64,000 bases of DNA from contig NZ_QLIX01000002.1 in NCBI RefSeq assembly GCF_003258945.1, positions 124,843-188,842 on the forward strand, written 5' to 3'. Below, piece after piece: positions 18,963-28,738 of the stretch (positions are counted from its first letter, which is position 1; each line of letters starts with the position of its first letter). The DNA comes from Roseicella frigidaeris (GTDB taxonomy: Bacteria; Pseudomonadota; Alphaproteobacteria; Acetobacterales; Acetobacteraceae). The translations under genes were made by a program, and so were the position numbers. The notes beneath the pieces were generated by a model that made no database searches, was not told where the DNA came from, and was given only the letters and a program-made list of their open reading frames with translations.

Positions 18963-21296
18963 ATGGAATATGCGCGCCGCTTCAAATTCCTCGTCAATGC
19001 CCCGAATTTCGACGAGACCGATCTCGAGGGCCAGCGGCTGCGGGAGATCCTGACCCGGATCGAGGGCTCGGGCTATGCCGTGACGCGGGCGCGGCGCGAC
19101 GACGACGCGGCGCTGATGATCCGCACCGATGCGGCCATCGGCTGCCTGATCGTCGACTGGGGCAAGAAGGGGCTGCAGGGCAAGGCGGCGGCGCTCGTCA
19201 GCCTGGTGCGCCAGCGCGGCCTCGATGTCCCGATCATCATGCTGGTCCGCCGGCACCGGCTGGAGGACATCCCGGTCGAGGTGCTGGACGATGTCGACGG
19301 CTTCGTCTTCCTGGCCGAGGAGACGCCGGAGTTCATCGCCCGCAACCTGATCTCGAAGCTCAGGCAATATGCCGAGACGCTGAAGACACCCTTCTTCGGC
19401 GCGCTCGTCGACTATGCCGAGCAGGGCAACATGCTCTGGACCTGCCCGGGCCACAATGGCGGCCAGTTCTACCGACGCAGCCCGATCGGGCGCATTTTCG
19501 TCGAGCATCTCGGCGAGGCGGTGTTCCGCGACGACCTCGACAACTCCGTGCTGCAGCTCGGCGACCTGCTGGTGCATGAGGGGCCGGCGCTGAAGGCGCA
19601 GCAGGAGGCGGCGGAGATCTTCGGCGCCGAGCGCACCTATTTCGTGCTGAACGGCACCAGCAGCTCGAACAAGGTGGTGCTGAACGCCCTGCTCGCCGAT
19701 GGCGACCTGGTGCTGTTCGACCGCAACAACCACAAGGCGGCGCATCACGGCGCGCTGCTGCTGAGCGGCGCCATCCCGATCTTCGTCGAGACGGCGCGCA
19801 ACCCGCACGGGCTGATCGGCCCGATGCGGCGCGAGGCGCTGGCGGAGGACCGGCTGCGGGCGGCGATCCGCGACAACCCGCTGGTGACCGACCCCGAGGC
19901 CTGGCGCCGGCCGCGCCCCTTCCGCGCCGCGGTGATCGAGCAATGCACCTACGACGGCACGATCTATTCCGCCGAGGAGGTGCTCGCCCGCATCGGCCCG
20001 CTCTGCGACTACATCCTGTTCGACGAGGCCTGGGCCGGCTTCATGAAATTCCACCCGCTCTTCCGCGGCCGCTTCGGCATGGGGCTGCAGGGGCTGGGGC
20101 CGGACAGCCCGGGCATCTTCGTCACCCAGAGCACCCACAAGCAGCTCGCCAGCTTCTCCCAGGCCTCGCAGATCCATGTGCGGGATGCGCATCTGAACGG
20201 GCAGCGGCGGCGGGTGAACCACCATCGCTTCAACGAATTCTACCTGCTGCACGCCTCGACCAGCCCCTTCTATCCGCTCTTCGCCTCGCTCGATGTCGGG
20301 GCGCAGATGATGAAGGGGCGCTCGGGCGAGGTGCTGTGGGACGACACCATCCGGCTCGGCATCGAGCTGCGGAAGAAGCTCCGCCTGACGCGCCAGGAAT
20401 TCGAGGAGAAGGAGAGCGACCCGGCGCGGCGCTGGTTCTTCGAGCCCTTCGTGCCGAAGGAGGTCCGCCTGGCGGATGGCCAGGTGCTGCCCTGGGAGCT
20501 GGTGCCGACCGACCTCCTCGCCACCGACCCGGCGCATTGGGCGCTGCGGGCGGAGGCGGACTGGCACGGCTTCGGCGAGGTGCCGCCCGGCTGGGCGATG
20601 ACCGATCCGAACAAGCTCACCCTGCTCACGCCCGGCTTCGACGGCACCGCCTATGCCGAGCATGGCGTGCCGGCCCCGGTCGTCGCGGAATACCTGCGGC
20701 AGAACCGCATCGTGCCGGAGAAGAACGATCTCAACAGCCTGCTCTTCCTTCTCACCCCCGGCGTCGAGAGCAGCAAGGCCGGCACGCTGCTCTCGCATCT
20801 CGTCACCTTCAAGAAGCTGCACGACGACAATGCGCCGCTGGAGGAGGTGATGCCGGATTTCGTGGCGCGGCGGCGCGAGCGCTACGACCGGGTGCGGCTG
20901 CGCGACCTCTGCGCCGCCATGCATGGCTTCTACCGCTCGGCCGAGGTCAGCCGGCTGCAGGCGGCGCAATTCCAGGCGGCGCATTTCCCCGAGCTGGCGA
21001 TGCCGCCGCAGGCGGCGATGCGCGCCCTGGTGCGGAACGCGGTGGATTACGTGCCGCTTGCCGAGACCGAGGGACGGATCGCGGCGACGCTCTGGCTGGT
21101 CTACCCGCCGGGCATCGCCACCGTCGTGCCGGGCGAGCGGCTCGGCCCGCGCTCGCGCCCGATGATCGAGTATCTCCTCGCCTTCGAGCGGGCGGCGAAC
21201 CTGTTCCCGGGCTTCGACAACGAGGTGCAGGGGATCTACCGGGAGCGCACGCCGCAGGGCGGGGTGCGGTTCTACACCTATGTGGTGCAGGAATAG
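18963..21296 (+). CDS. Orn/Lys/Arg decarboxylase, fold type I (PLP)
   Basis: A 777-residue homolog of the large acid-inducible amino-acid decarboxylases (CadA, SpeC/SpeF, AdiA). I start at ATG 18963 (MEYARRFKFLVNAPNFDETD). Residues about 1-130 form the N-terminal wing domain (response-regulator-like: IIMLVRRHRLEDIPVEVLDD). The PLP domain has TCPGHNGGQFYRRSPIG (about 160-176), the S-S-S-N motif LNGTSSSNKVV, FDEAWAGFMKFHPLF and the Schiff-base lysine Lys393 in TQSTHKQLASFSQ. Then come the small C-terminal domains. It produces putrescine, cadaverine or agmatine with CO2. Substrate class cannot be fixed by eye, and no antiporter gene adjoins it. Monocistronic by position. Confidence 0.9.
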   Translation: MEYARRFKFLVNAPNFDETDLEGQRLREILTRIEGSGYAVTRARRDDDAALMIRTDAAIGCLIVDWGKKGLQGKAAALVSLVRQRGLDVPIIMLVRRHRLEDIPVEVLDDVDGFVFLAEETPEFIARNLISKLRQYAETLKTPFFGALVDYAEQGNMLWTCPGHNGGQFYRRSPIGRIFVEHLGEAVFRDDLDNSVLQLGDLLVHEGPALKAQQEAAEIFGAERTYFVLNGTSSSNKVVLNALLADGDLVLFDRNNHKAAHHGALLLSGAIPIFVETARNPHGLIGPMRREALAEDRLRAAIRDNPLVTDPEAWRRPRPFRAAVIEQCTYDGTIYSAEEVLARIGPLCDYILFDEAWAGFMKFHPLFRGRFGMGLQGLGPDSPGIFVTQSTHKQLASFSQASQIHVRDAHLNGQRRRVNHHRFNEFYLLHASTSPFYPLFASLDVGAQMMKGRSGEVLWDDTIRLGIELRKKLRLTRQEFEEKESDPARRWFFEPFVPKEVRLADGQVLPWELVPTDLLATDPAHWALRAEADWHGFGEVPPGWAMTDPNKLTLLTPGFDGTAYAEHGVPAPVVAEYLRQNRIVPEKNDLNSLLFLLTPGVESSKAGTLLSHLVTFKKLHDDNAPLEEVMPDFVARRRERYDRVRLRDLCAAMHGFYRSAEVSRLQAAQFQAAHFPELAMPPQAAMRALVRNAVDYVPLAETEGRIAATLWLVYPPGIATVVPGERLGPRSRPMIEYLLAFERAANLFPGFDNEVQGIYRERTPQGGVRFYTYVVQE

Positions 21297-21410
21297 GGCA
21301 GGGCGGCGCCGCCCCTCCGTTCCCGCCCGGCGCAGGGCATGCTAGAGCGGCGCCCGGCCTGCGGCAGGCCCCACCCGGTCGGGTGGCCGGCCGCCGCAGC
21401 CATGGCCCGG

Positions 21411-21482
21411 GGGCGCTTAGCTCAGCGGTAGAGCGCTTCGTTTACACCGAAGATGCCGGGGGTTCGAATCCCTCAGCGCCCA
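21411..21482 (+). tRNA. tRNA-Val (anticodon TAC)
   Basis: A 72-nt tRNA without encoded CCA. The acceptor GGGCGCT pairs with AGCGCCC. The D-arm contains GCTCAGCGGTAGAGC. The anticodon stem CTTCG/CGAAG encloses TTTACAC, giving anticodon TAC, and the T-loop is TTCGAAT. A candidate promoter (TTCCCG, 17-bp spacer, TAGAGC at 21343-21348) lies about 65 bp upstream, with a small palindrome CCACCCGGTCGGGTGG (21371-21386) between them. Confidence 0.95.
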
Positions 21483-21622
21483 TGGCGCCCTGCGTGCCGT
21501 CTCGCACATCCCTGATTGGCAAAGCCGGAATGGTTGCACATCTCCCTGGTTTGTGAGAAGGCCGTATCGTGCCGCTGGCCTGATGATATCGGCGCATGGC
21601 CAGCGGGGGAGACGCGACGCGG

Positions 21623-22435
21623 ATGACGGGATTTCCGGGTGTGGGCAGGCGCATCGGCCTGGCGGCGCTGGCGGCCATCGGCCTGACGGGCTGCGTTCAG
21701 CAGGGCACCGGCGGCGGCCCGGTGACGGGCGCGGCGGGCGGCGCGACCAGCGTCGGGGCGGACGCCAATCTCGAGCGCTGCAGCGAATCGCTCGGCACGC
21801 TCGCGGTGGATGATGGGCGCGAACAGGCCTGGTGGGGGCCCTTCACGGCGCGGACGCAGATCACCACCATCGAGCCGATGGTGCGGCTGGTGGTGCAGCA
21901 GTCCAACTGCTTCGTCATCACCGCCATGGGCAACAGCCGCCTCGAGGGGCGCATGCGCGGCATGATCGACGACATGCGCAACAGCGGCGAGTTCCGGGCC
22001 GGCTCGAAGATGCAGCGCGGCCAGCGCGTCGCCGCCGACTACTTCCTGGAGCCGGCGATCCTCTTCTCGAACGTCAACACCAGCGGCCTCGGCGGCGGCA
22101 TCGGCGGCTGGGCGGGTCTGGCGATCGGCGCGGCCGGCGCGGCGCTGTCGCAATCCTCCACCTCGGTGACGATGTCGCTCTTCGACATGCGGAGCGGCGT
22201 GCAGGTCGCCGCCTCCGAAGGCTCCTCGACCGCGACCAATGCCGGGGCCCTGCTCGCCGGCTTCGGGGCCGGCGCCGGCGGCGCCCTCGGCGGCTACCAG
22301 CGCACCCCGGCCGGCCAGGCGACGGTCGCCGCCTTCGTCGATGCCTATAACAAGATGGTCGTCGCGGTCCGCGGCTACCGGGCGCAGGAGGTTCGCGGCG
22401 GGCTCGGCACCGGTGGACGGCTGCAGGTGCGCTGA
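21623..22435 (+). CDS. Putative lipoprotein with CsgG-like domain
   Basis: A 270-residue protein. ATG 21623 (MTGFPGVGRRIGLAALAAIG) is chosen because GGGGAGA lies 10 bases upstream, whereas the ATG at 21596 lacks a Shine-Dalgarno. The signal peptide ends in a lipobox, L-T-G-C (IGLTGC), so the mature N-terminus would be lipidated. The body resembles CsgG/HfaB-type periplasmic proteins: LGTLAVDDG, a strand-helix pattern with VVQQSNCFVITAMG, and a Gly/Ala-rich segment (GGGIGGWAGLAIGAAGAALS) that could insert in a membrane. CsgG proteins form outer-membrane secretion pores. The assignment is moderate. The Sel1-repeat lipoprotein starts 4 bp after its stop. Confidence 0.7.
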   Translation: MTGFPGVGRRIGLAALAAIGLTGCVQQGTGGGPVTGAAGGATSVGADANLERCSESLGTLAVDDGREQAWWGPFTARTQITTIEPMVRLVVQQSNCFVITAMGNSRLEGRMRGMIDDMRNSGEFRAGSKMQRGQRVAADYFLEPAILFSNVNTSGLGGGIGGWAGLAIGAAGAALSQSSTSVTMSLFDMRSGVQVAASEGSSTATNAGALLAGFGAGAGGALGGYQRTPAGQATVAAFVDAYNKMVVAVRGYRAQEVRGGLGTGGRLQVR

Positions 22436-22439
22436 GGCG

Positions 22440-23426
22440 GTGGGGCGCGGCCCGGCGGGCGGCGCGCCGCGCGCCGCGCTGGCGGCCCTCGCCCTCCTCC
22501 TCCTCGCCGCCGGCTGCGCCGGCCAGCGCGGCGGCAGCGGCTTCGGCCCCATGGTGCGGGTCTGCGACGAGAGCGGCTGCCGCGACCAGCCGAAGGCGGC
22601 GATCCAGCCGGCCGCGGGCGAGGATCCGCGCACGGTGCGGCAGCAGGACCCGGATGCCTATCGCGGCGAGCCCGTCGCCGCGCTGCGCCAGGCGGCGGCC
22701 GAGGGCGATGCCGGGGCCGCCTACCGGCTCGGCCAGGCCTATGAGGCCGGCGCCGGCGGCCTGCCGCGGGATGCCCGGCAGGCGGCGCGCCTCTATGCGC
22801 AGGCCGCCGAGGCCGGCATGCCCTTCGCCAGCCTCCGCCTGGGCCGCCTGACCGAGCAGGGGCAGGCGCCGGGCGGGCTGGGGCGGGCGATCGCGCTCTA
22901 TCGAGCGGCGGCGGAGGGCGGCGTCGCCCAGGCGGCGCATCAGCTCGGCGTGCTGGCGCTCGACGGCCGCGGCCTGCCGCGCGATCCGGCCGAGGCCGCC
23001 GGCTGGTTCCGCCGGGCGGCCGAGGGCGGCGTCCCCGAGAGCCAGTACAACCTGGCCCTGATGCTCTTCCGCGGCGAGGGCGTGGCGCGCCAGCCCTATG
23101 AGGCGATCCAGTGGATGCGCCGGGCCGGCGACCAGGGCGTGGTGCCGGCGCAGCTTGCGCTCGGGCGCCTCTATATGACCGGGCTGGAGGAGCAGGGGCA
23201 GGACATGCAGGAGGCCCAGTCCTGGCTGTCCCGCGCGGCGGCGGCCGGCGATGCCGAGGCGCGCCGGCTGCTGCCCGGGGTGACGCAGGCCGCGCAGGCC
23301 GAGCGGTCCTCCTGGCAGGCGGCGCAGCGCGCCTATGCGCTGCAGGCGGCGGCGACGCACAGCTATTGGTGGGGCGCGCCCTATTGGCCGCTGCTGCTGC
23401 TCACGCCGCGCTTTGTGGCGATGTAG
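22440..23426 (+). CDS. Sel1-repeat (TPR-like) lipoprotein
   Basis: About 328 residues from GTG 22440; the start is tentative, as it is the first codon after the upstream stop that leads directly into the signal sequence. The hydrophobic stretch ALAALALLLLAAGC ends in a lipobox (L-A-A-G-C). The body has about five or six Sel1 repeats of roughly 36 residues, seen as AAAEGDAGAAYRLGQAYEAG, AAEAGMPFASLRLGRLTEQG, AAAEGGVAQAAHQLGVLALD, AAEGGVPESQYNLALMLFRG and AGDQGVVPAQLALGRLYMTG. Such solenoids act as protein-interaction scaffolds in the envelope. It probably forms an operon with the CsgG-like gene, suggesting a shared envelope task. Confidence 0.82.
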   Translation: MGRGPAGGAPRAALAALALLLLAAGCAGQRGGSGFGPMVRVCDESGCRDQPKAAIQPAAGEDPRTVRQQDPDAYRGEPVAALRQAAAEGDAGAAYRLGQAYEAGAGGLPRDARQAARLYAQAAEAGMPFASLRLGRLTEQGQAPGGLGRAIALYRAAAEGGVAQAAHQLGVLALDGRGLPRDPAEAAGWFRRAAEGGVPESQYNLALMLFRGEGVARQPYEAIQWMRRAGDQGVVPAQLALGRLYMTGLEEQGQDMQEAQSWLSRAAAAGDAEARRLLPGVTQAAQAERSSWQAAQRAYALQAAATHSYWWGAPYWPLLLLTPRFVAM

Positions 23427-23439
23427 CCTGCGGGGGCTG

Positions 23440-23468
23440 TTGACACCCCACCACCCGCGGCATAAACC
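23440..23468 (+). promoter_or_regulatory. Probable promoter of tRNA-Asp
   Basis: TTGACA (23440-23445) is a perfect -35 box. A 17-bp spacer leads to TAAACC (23463-23468), placing the start about 8-10 bp before the tRNA. It begins only 13 bp after the Sel1 gene stop. Confidence 0.65.
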
Positions 23469-23483
23469 CCCGCCACGTCGCAA

Positions 23484-23560
<77 letters not shown>

Positions 23561-23577
23561 CGCGACGCAAACCAAAG

Positions 23578-23605
23578 CGGCGCCTTCGCCATCGGCGGGG
23601 CGCCG
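23578..23605 (+). terminator. Hairpin after tRNA-Asp
   Basis: CGGCGCC (23578-23584) and GGCGCCG (23599-23605) form a 7-bp stem followed by TTGT, 17 bp after the tRNA. A smaller hairpin (CAGGAC 23638-23643 with GTCCTG 23651-23656, then TTT) follows and may reinforce it. The rest of the gap to nuoA (up to 23853) should hold the complex I promoter, but I see no convincing -35/-10 pair. Confidence 0.55.
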
Positions 23606-23853
23606 TTGTCATGTCCGGGGTCTATTGGCCCCGCTTCCAGGACCCTTTTTGTCCTGTTTCCAGGCCCTTTTCGCCGCGCCGAAAATCACCACCTTGCGCC
23701 TGAGAAAGGCGTCCTGCCCCCTATGCGAAATGCTCGGGGCGTGGCTAATGTCCGCCCGCGCTGCGCTGCGGCATCGGCCGGGGCACGGCCCGCCTGGGGT
23801 GTCCCGCTGGGCATCGCAAGCGCGGGCGCGGCGCCACGAGGGGCGGAGTAGAG

Positions 23854-24222
23854 ATGAACCAGCCGCTGCTGGCCGAATATTTTCCGATTCTCGTCTTCCT
23901 TGGCATCGCCGGCGGGATCGCCGCGGCGATGGTGGGGGGCAGCCTGCTGCTGGCGCGGCAGAAGCCGAATGCCGAGAAGCTCTCCGCCTATGAATGCGGC
24001 TTCGAGCCTTTCGACGACACGCGCCGGCGCTTCGACGTCCGGTTCTACCTCGTCGCCATCCTCTTCATCATCTTCGATCTCGAGGTGGCCTTCCTCTTTC
24101 CCTGGGCCGTCGCGCTCGGCGACATCGGCTGGTTCGGCTTCCTGTCGATGATCGCCTTCCTCGGCGTGCTGACGGTCGGGTTCGTCTACGAATGGCGCAA
24201 GGGCGCCCTGGACTGGGAGTGA
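23854..24222 (+). CDS. nuoA: NADH:quinone oxidoreductase subunit A
   Basis: A 122-residue membrane subunit of proton-pumping complex I (ND3 homolog) with three transmembrane helices (about 9-32, 62-84, 92-112). The loop between helices 1 and 2 holds the ND3 signature [21 protein letters not shown], with the redox-switch cysteine near residue 47. The helix-2 motif is [19 protein letters not shown]. First gene of a complete nuoA-N operon; GGGGCGGAG lies upstream. It sits in the inner membrane at the junction of the quinone cavity and the membrane arm. Confidence 0.97.
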   Translation: MNQPLLAEYFPILVFLGIAGGIAAAMVGGSLLLARQKPNAEKLSAYECGFEPFDDTRRRFDVRFYLVAILFIIFDLEVAFLFPWAVALGDIGWFGFLSMIAFLGVLTVGFVYEWRKGALDWE

Positions 24223-24253
24223 CGGCGCGAGCCGCCCCCAACCGGAGAAGAGC

Positions 24254-24835
24254 ATGAGCGGGAACATGGAGAGCGCCACGCCGGGCGCGATCGATACGGT
24301 GGCCTGGAACCGCGAGCATCTGGTACCCGGCCCGGCGCAGGAGGCGGTGGTGCGCGGCATCACCGGCGAGATCGAGGAAAAGGGCTTCGTCGTCGCCAAT
24401 CTCGACAAGGTGGTGAACTGGGCGCGGACCGGCAGCCTCTGGCCGATGACCTTCGGGCTGGCCTGCTGCGCGGTGCCGATGATCCACGCCTACATGGCGC
24501 GCTACGACCTCGACCGCTTCGGCATCATCCCGCGCGGCTCGCCGCGGCAGTCGGACGTGATGATCGTCGCCGGCACGCTGACCAACAAGATGGCCCCGGC
24601 GCTGCGCAAGGTCTACGACCAGATGAGCGAGCCGCGCTGGGTGATCTCCATGGGCAGCTGCGCCAATGGCGGCGGCTACTACCATTACTCCTACAGCGTG
24701 GTGCGCGGCTGCGACCGCATCGTGCCGGTCGATGTCTACGTGCCGGGCTGCCCGCCGACCGCCGAGGGGCTGGTCTACGGCATCCTGCAGCTGCAGAAGA
24801 AGATCCGCCGGACGGGGACCATCCTGCGTGGCTGA
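24254..24835 (+). CDS. nuoB: NADH:quinone oxidoreductase subunit B
   Basis: A 193-residue peripheral-arm subunit that holds the terminal 4Fe-4S cluster N2. Cluster ligands are Cys71-Cys72 (FGLACCAV), Cys136 (GSCANGGG) and Cys166 (VPGCPP). The C-C-x-x-x motif reads CCAVPM, whereas alphaproteobacterial and mitochondrial homologs I recall read CCAVEM, so a near-invariant glutamate near N2 is proline (Pro75). The codon is unambiguous (CCG). All other family blocks ([32 protein letters not shown]) are intact, so the protein should be functional. Its 3' end overlaps nuoC by 8 bp. Confidence 0.97.
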   Translation: MSGNMESATPGAIDTVAWNREHLVPGPAQEAVVRGITGEIEEKGFVVANLDKVVNWARTGSLWPMTFGLACCAVPMIHAYMARYDLDRFGIIPRGSPRQSDVMIVAGTLTNKMAPALRKVYDQMSEPRWVISMGSCANGGGYYHYSYSVVRGCDRIVPVDVYVPGCPPTAEGLVYGILQLQKKIRRTGTILRG

Positions 24836-25505
24836 CGCAACCGACCGGGGCGCCGCGCTGCAGGCGCTGGGCGAGGCCGTGCGCATGGCGCTGCCGCACG
24901 GCACCGTCGAATCGCTCGAGGTGGAGCGCGGCCAGGAGCTGGTGCTGCGCATCCGGCGAGAGGGGCTGATCGAGAGCATGCTGCTGCTGCGCGACGGCGG
25001 CCAATTCGCCTTCGAGCAGTGCATGGACATCTGCGGCACGGACTGGCCGGAGAAGCCGGAGCGCTTCGAGGTGGTCTACAACCTGCTCAGCCTCAGCCTG
25101 AACCAGCGCATCCGCGTCATCGTCTCGACCGACGCGGCGACGCCCATCCCCTCCGTCGCCGCCATCTGGCCGACCGCCACCTGGTACGAGCGCGAGGCCT
25201 GGGACATGTACGGCATCGTCTTCGCCGGGCAGACCGACCTGCGCCGCCTGCTGACCGATTACGGCTTCGAGGGGCATCCGCTGCGCAAGGACTTCCCGCT
25301 CACCGGCTATGTCGAGGTGCGCTACGACGAGGAGCGCAAGCAGGTCGTCTACGAGCCGGTGAAGCTTACCCAGGATTTCCGCAATTTCGATTTCCTCAGC
25401 CCGTGGGAGGGGATGACCACGCTCCCGGGCGACGAGAAGGTGCACATGAACCGGATCGAGGCGCCGAAGCCCGCGGGCGAGGCGGCCAAGGGGACGGCGC
25501 CATGA
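24828..25505 (+). CDS. nuoC: NADH:quinone oxidoreductase subunit C
   Basis: 225 residues from a GTG start (GTG GCT GAC GCA) overlapping the nuoB end by 8 bp, which is the only start giving the full family N-terminus. The 30-kDa subunit signature is present: [20 protein letters not shown] and [19 protein letters not shown]. It carries no cofactor and braces the quinone-reducing module. It is separate from nuoD, unlike the fused NuoCD of E. coli. The stop overlaps the nuoD start (ATGA). Confidence 0.96.
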   Translation: MADATDRGAALQALGEAVRMALPHGTVESLEVERGQELVLRIRREGLIESMLLLRDGGQFAFEQCMDICGTDWPEKPERFEVVYNLLSLSLNQRIRVIVSTDAATPIPSVAAIWPTATWYEREAWDMYGIVFAGQTDLRRLLTDYGFEGHPLRKDFPLTGYVEVRYDEERKQVVYEPVKLTQDFRNFDFLSPWEGMTTLPGDEKVHMNRIEAPKPAGEAAKGTAP

Positions 25506-26782
25506 GCGGCGACCATGCCATGACCCGGCCGGCCGGCCCGGTCGTGTCCGACCTCGACCCGGATGCGGTGGTCGCGGCAGCGGCGGCCGACGAGCCGGTG
25601 CGCACCATCGAGGTCGATAGCCACACCATCAATTTCGGCCCGCAGCACCCGGCGGCGCATGGCGTGCTGCGCCTCATCCTCGAGATGAAGGGCGAGGTGG
25701 TGGAGCGCGCCGATCCGCATATCGGCCTGCTGCATCGCGGCACCGAGAAGCTGATCGAGTACAAGACCTATCTCCAGGCGCTGCCCTATATGGACCGCCT
25801 GGACTACGTCTCGCCCATGTGCATGGAGCACAGCTTCGCGCTCGCCGTGGAGCGGCTGCTGCGCGTCGAGGATCAGGTGCCGGAGCGGGCGCGGGTGATC
25901 CGCACCATGTTCGCCGAGCTGACGCGCATCCTGAATCACCTGCTGAACGTCACCACCTATGCGCTGGATTGCGGCGCCATCACCCCCTCGCTCTGGGGCT
26001 TCGAGCAGCGCGAGCACCTGCTGGAATTCTACGAGGCGGCAGGCGGCAGCCACTACCACGTGAATTACTTCCGCCCCGGCGGCGTGGCGAAGGACATCCC
26101 GGCCTCGCTCGAGGACCGCATCGCCGGCTGGTGCCGGCAATTCCCGAAATTCCTTGAGGATCTCGAGGGGCTGCTCTCCGGCAACCGCATCTTCAAGCAG
26201 CGCACCGTCGATATCGGCGTGATGACGGCCGAGCAGGCGATGGAATGGGGCTTCTCCGGCCCCTGCATCCGCGCCTCCGGCGTGCCCTGGGACCTGCGCA
26301 AGGCGCAGCCCTACGAGATCTACGCCGATCTCGACTTCGACATCCCGGTCGGCCGGCACGGCGACTGCTACGATCGCTACCTGATCCGCATCTGGGAGAT
26401 GCGGCAGTCGCTGCGGATCGTCGAGCAGTGCTTGGCGCGGCTGAAGCCCGGGCCGGTCAAGATCCCGGACAACAAGATCACGCCGCCGAAGCGCGCCGAG
26501 ATGAAGCGCTCGATGGAATCGCTGATCCACCACTTCAAGCTCTACACCGAGGGCTATCACGTGCCGGCGGGCGCGACCTACACGGTGACCGAGGCGCCGA
26601 AGGGCGAGTTCGGCGTCTACATGGTCGCCGACGGCACCAACCGGCCCTACCGGTGCAAGATCCGGGCGCCTGGCTATGCGCATCTGCAGGCCATGGAGGC
26701 GCTGTCCAAGGGGCATATGCTCGCGGATGCCGTGGCGATCATCGGCTCGCTCGACATCGTCTTCGGGGAGATCGATCGCTGA
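25502..26782 (+). CDS. nuoD: NADH:quinone oxidoreductase subunit D
   Basis: A 426-residue 49-kDa subunit related to the large subunit of NiFe hydrogenases, lining the quinone pocket with NuoB. Visible family blocks are [19 protein letters not shown], with the quinone-site histidine in HPAAHG, then [33 protein letters not shown] and [16 protein letters not shown]. It begins at ATG 25502 inside the nuoC stop, and its stop (TGA) shares bases with the nuoE ATG (26782), so translation is coupled. Confidence 0.97.
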   Translation: MSGDHAMTRPAGPVVSDLDPDAVVAAAAADEPVRTIEVDSHTINFGPQHPAAHGVLRLILEMKGEVVERADPHIGLLHRGTEKLIEYKTYLQALPYMDRLDYVSPMCMEHSFALAVERLLRVEDQVPERARVIRTMFAELTRILNHLLNVTTYALDCGAITPSLWGFEQREHLLEFYEAAGGSHYHVNYFRPGGVAKDIPASLEDRIAGWCRQFPKFLEDLEGLLSGNRIFKQRTVDIGVMTAEQAMEWGFSGPCIRASGVPWDLRKAQPYEIYADLDFDIPVGRHGDCYDRYLIRIWEMRQSLRIVEQCLARLKPGPVKIPDNKITPPKRAEMKRSMESLIHHFKLYTEGYHVPAGATYTVTEAPKGEFGVYMVADGTNRPYRCKIRAPGYAHLQAMEALSKGHMLADAVAIIGSLDIVFGEIDR

Positions 26783-27414
26783 TGGTCGAGGTGTCCACCG
26801 CCAATGAGGTCGCGCAGCCCGCGAGCTTCGAGTTCGACGCCGAGAGCAACGCGGCGATCGAGACCATCCTGAAGCGCTACCCGCCGGGGCGGCAGGCCAG
26901 CGCCGTCATCCCGTTGCTCTACGTGGTGCAGCGGCAGATGAAGCGGCAGACCGACAGCGCCTGGGTGCCGCTGAAGGGCATGGACGCGGTCGCGGCGCGG
27001 CTCGGCATGGCGCCGATCCGGGTCTACGAGGTCGCCAGCTTCTACTTCATGTTCAACACCAAGCCGGTCGGGCGCTTCCACCTGCAGGTCTGCGGCACCA
27101 CGCCCTGCTGGCTGCGCGGCTCGGACGAGGTCTTCCACGCCTGCAAGGATGCGGCGCATGTCGCCGGCTATGGCCAGACCAGCGAGGACGGGATGTTCAC
27201 GCTGAGCGAGGTCGAGTGCCTCGGCGGCTGCGTGAACGCGCCGATCCTGCAGGTCGACGACGACTACTACGAGGACATGGACTACGAGCGCACGGTGCAG
27301 CTCATCGAGGCGCTGCGGCGCGGCGAGCGGCCGCCGCCCGGCTCGACGATCGGGCGCCAGACGAGCGCGCCGGAGGGCGGGCCGCAGACGCTGCTGGACG
27401 TGCCGGGAGAGTGA
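26782..27414 (+). CDS. nuoE: NADH:quinone oxidoreductase subunit E
   Basis: A 210-residue thioredoxin-fold subunit carrying the 2Fe-2S cluster N1a. Ligands match C-x4-C ... C-x3-[11 protein letters not shown] and [10 protein letters not shown]. The start ATG 26782 overlaps the nuoD stop. The C-terminal tail after EALRRGERP is Pro/Gly-rich and likely disordered. It works with NuoF in NADH oxidation. The next gene begins 5 bp after its stop. Confidence 0.96.
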   Translation: MVEVSTANEVAQPASFEFDAESNAAIETILKRYPPGRQASAVIPLLYVVQRQMKRQTDSAWVPLKGMDAVAARLGMAPIRVYEVASFYFMFNTKPVGRFHLQVCGTTPCWLRGSDEVFHACKDAAHVAGYGQTSEDGMFTLSEVECLGGCVNAPILQVDDDYYEDMDYERTVQLIEALRRGERPPPGSTIGRQTSAPEGGPQTLLDVPGE

Positions 27415-27418
27415 TGCG

Positions 27419-28732
<1,314 letters not shown>

Positions 28733-28738
28733 TCCCCG

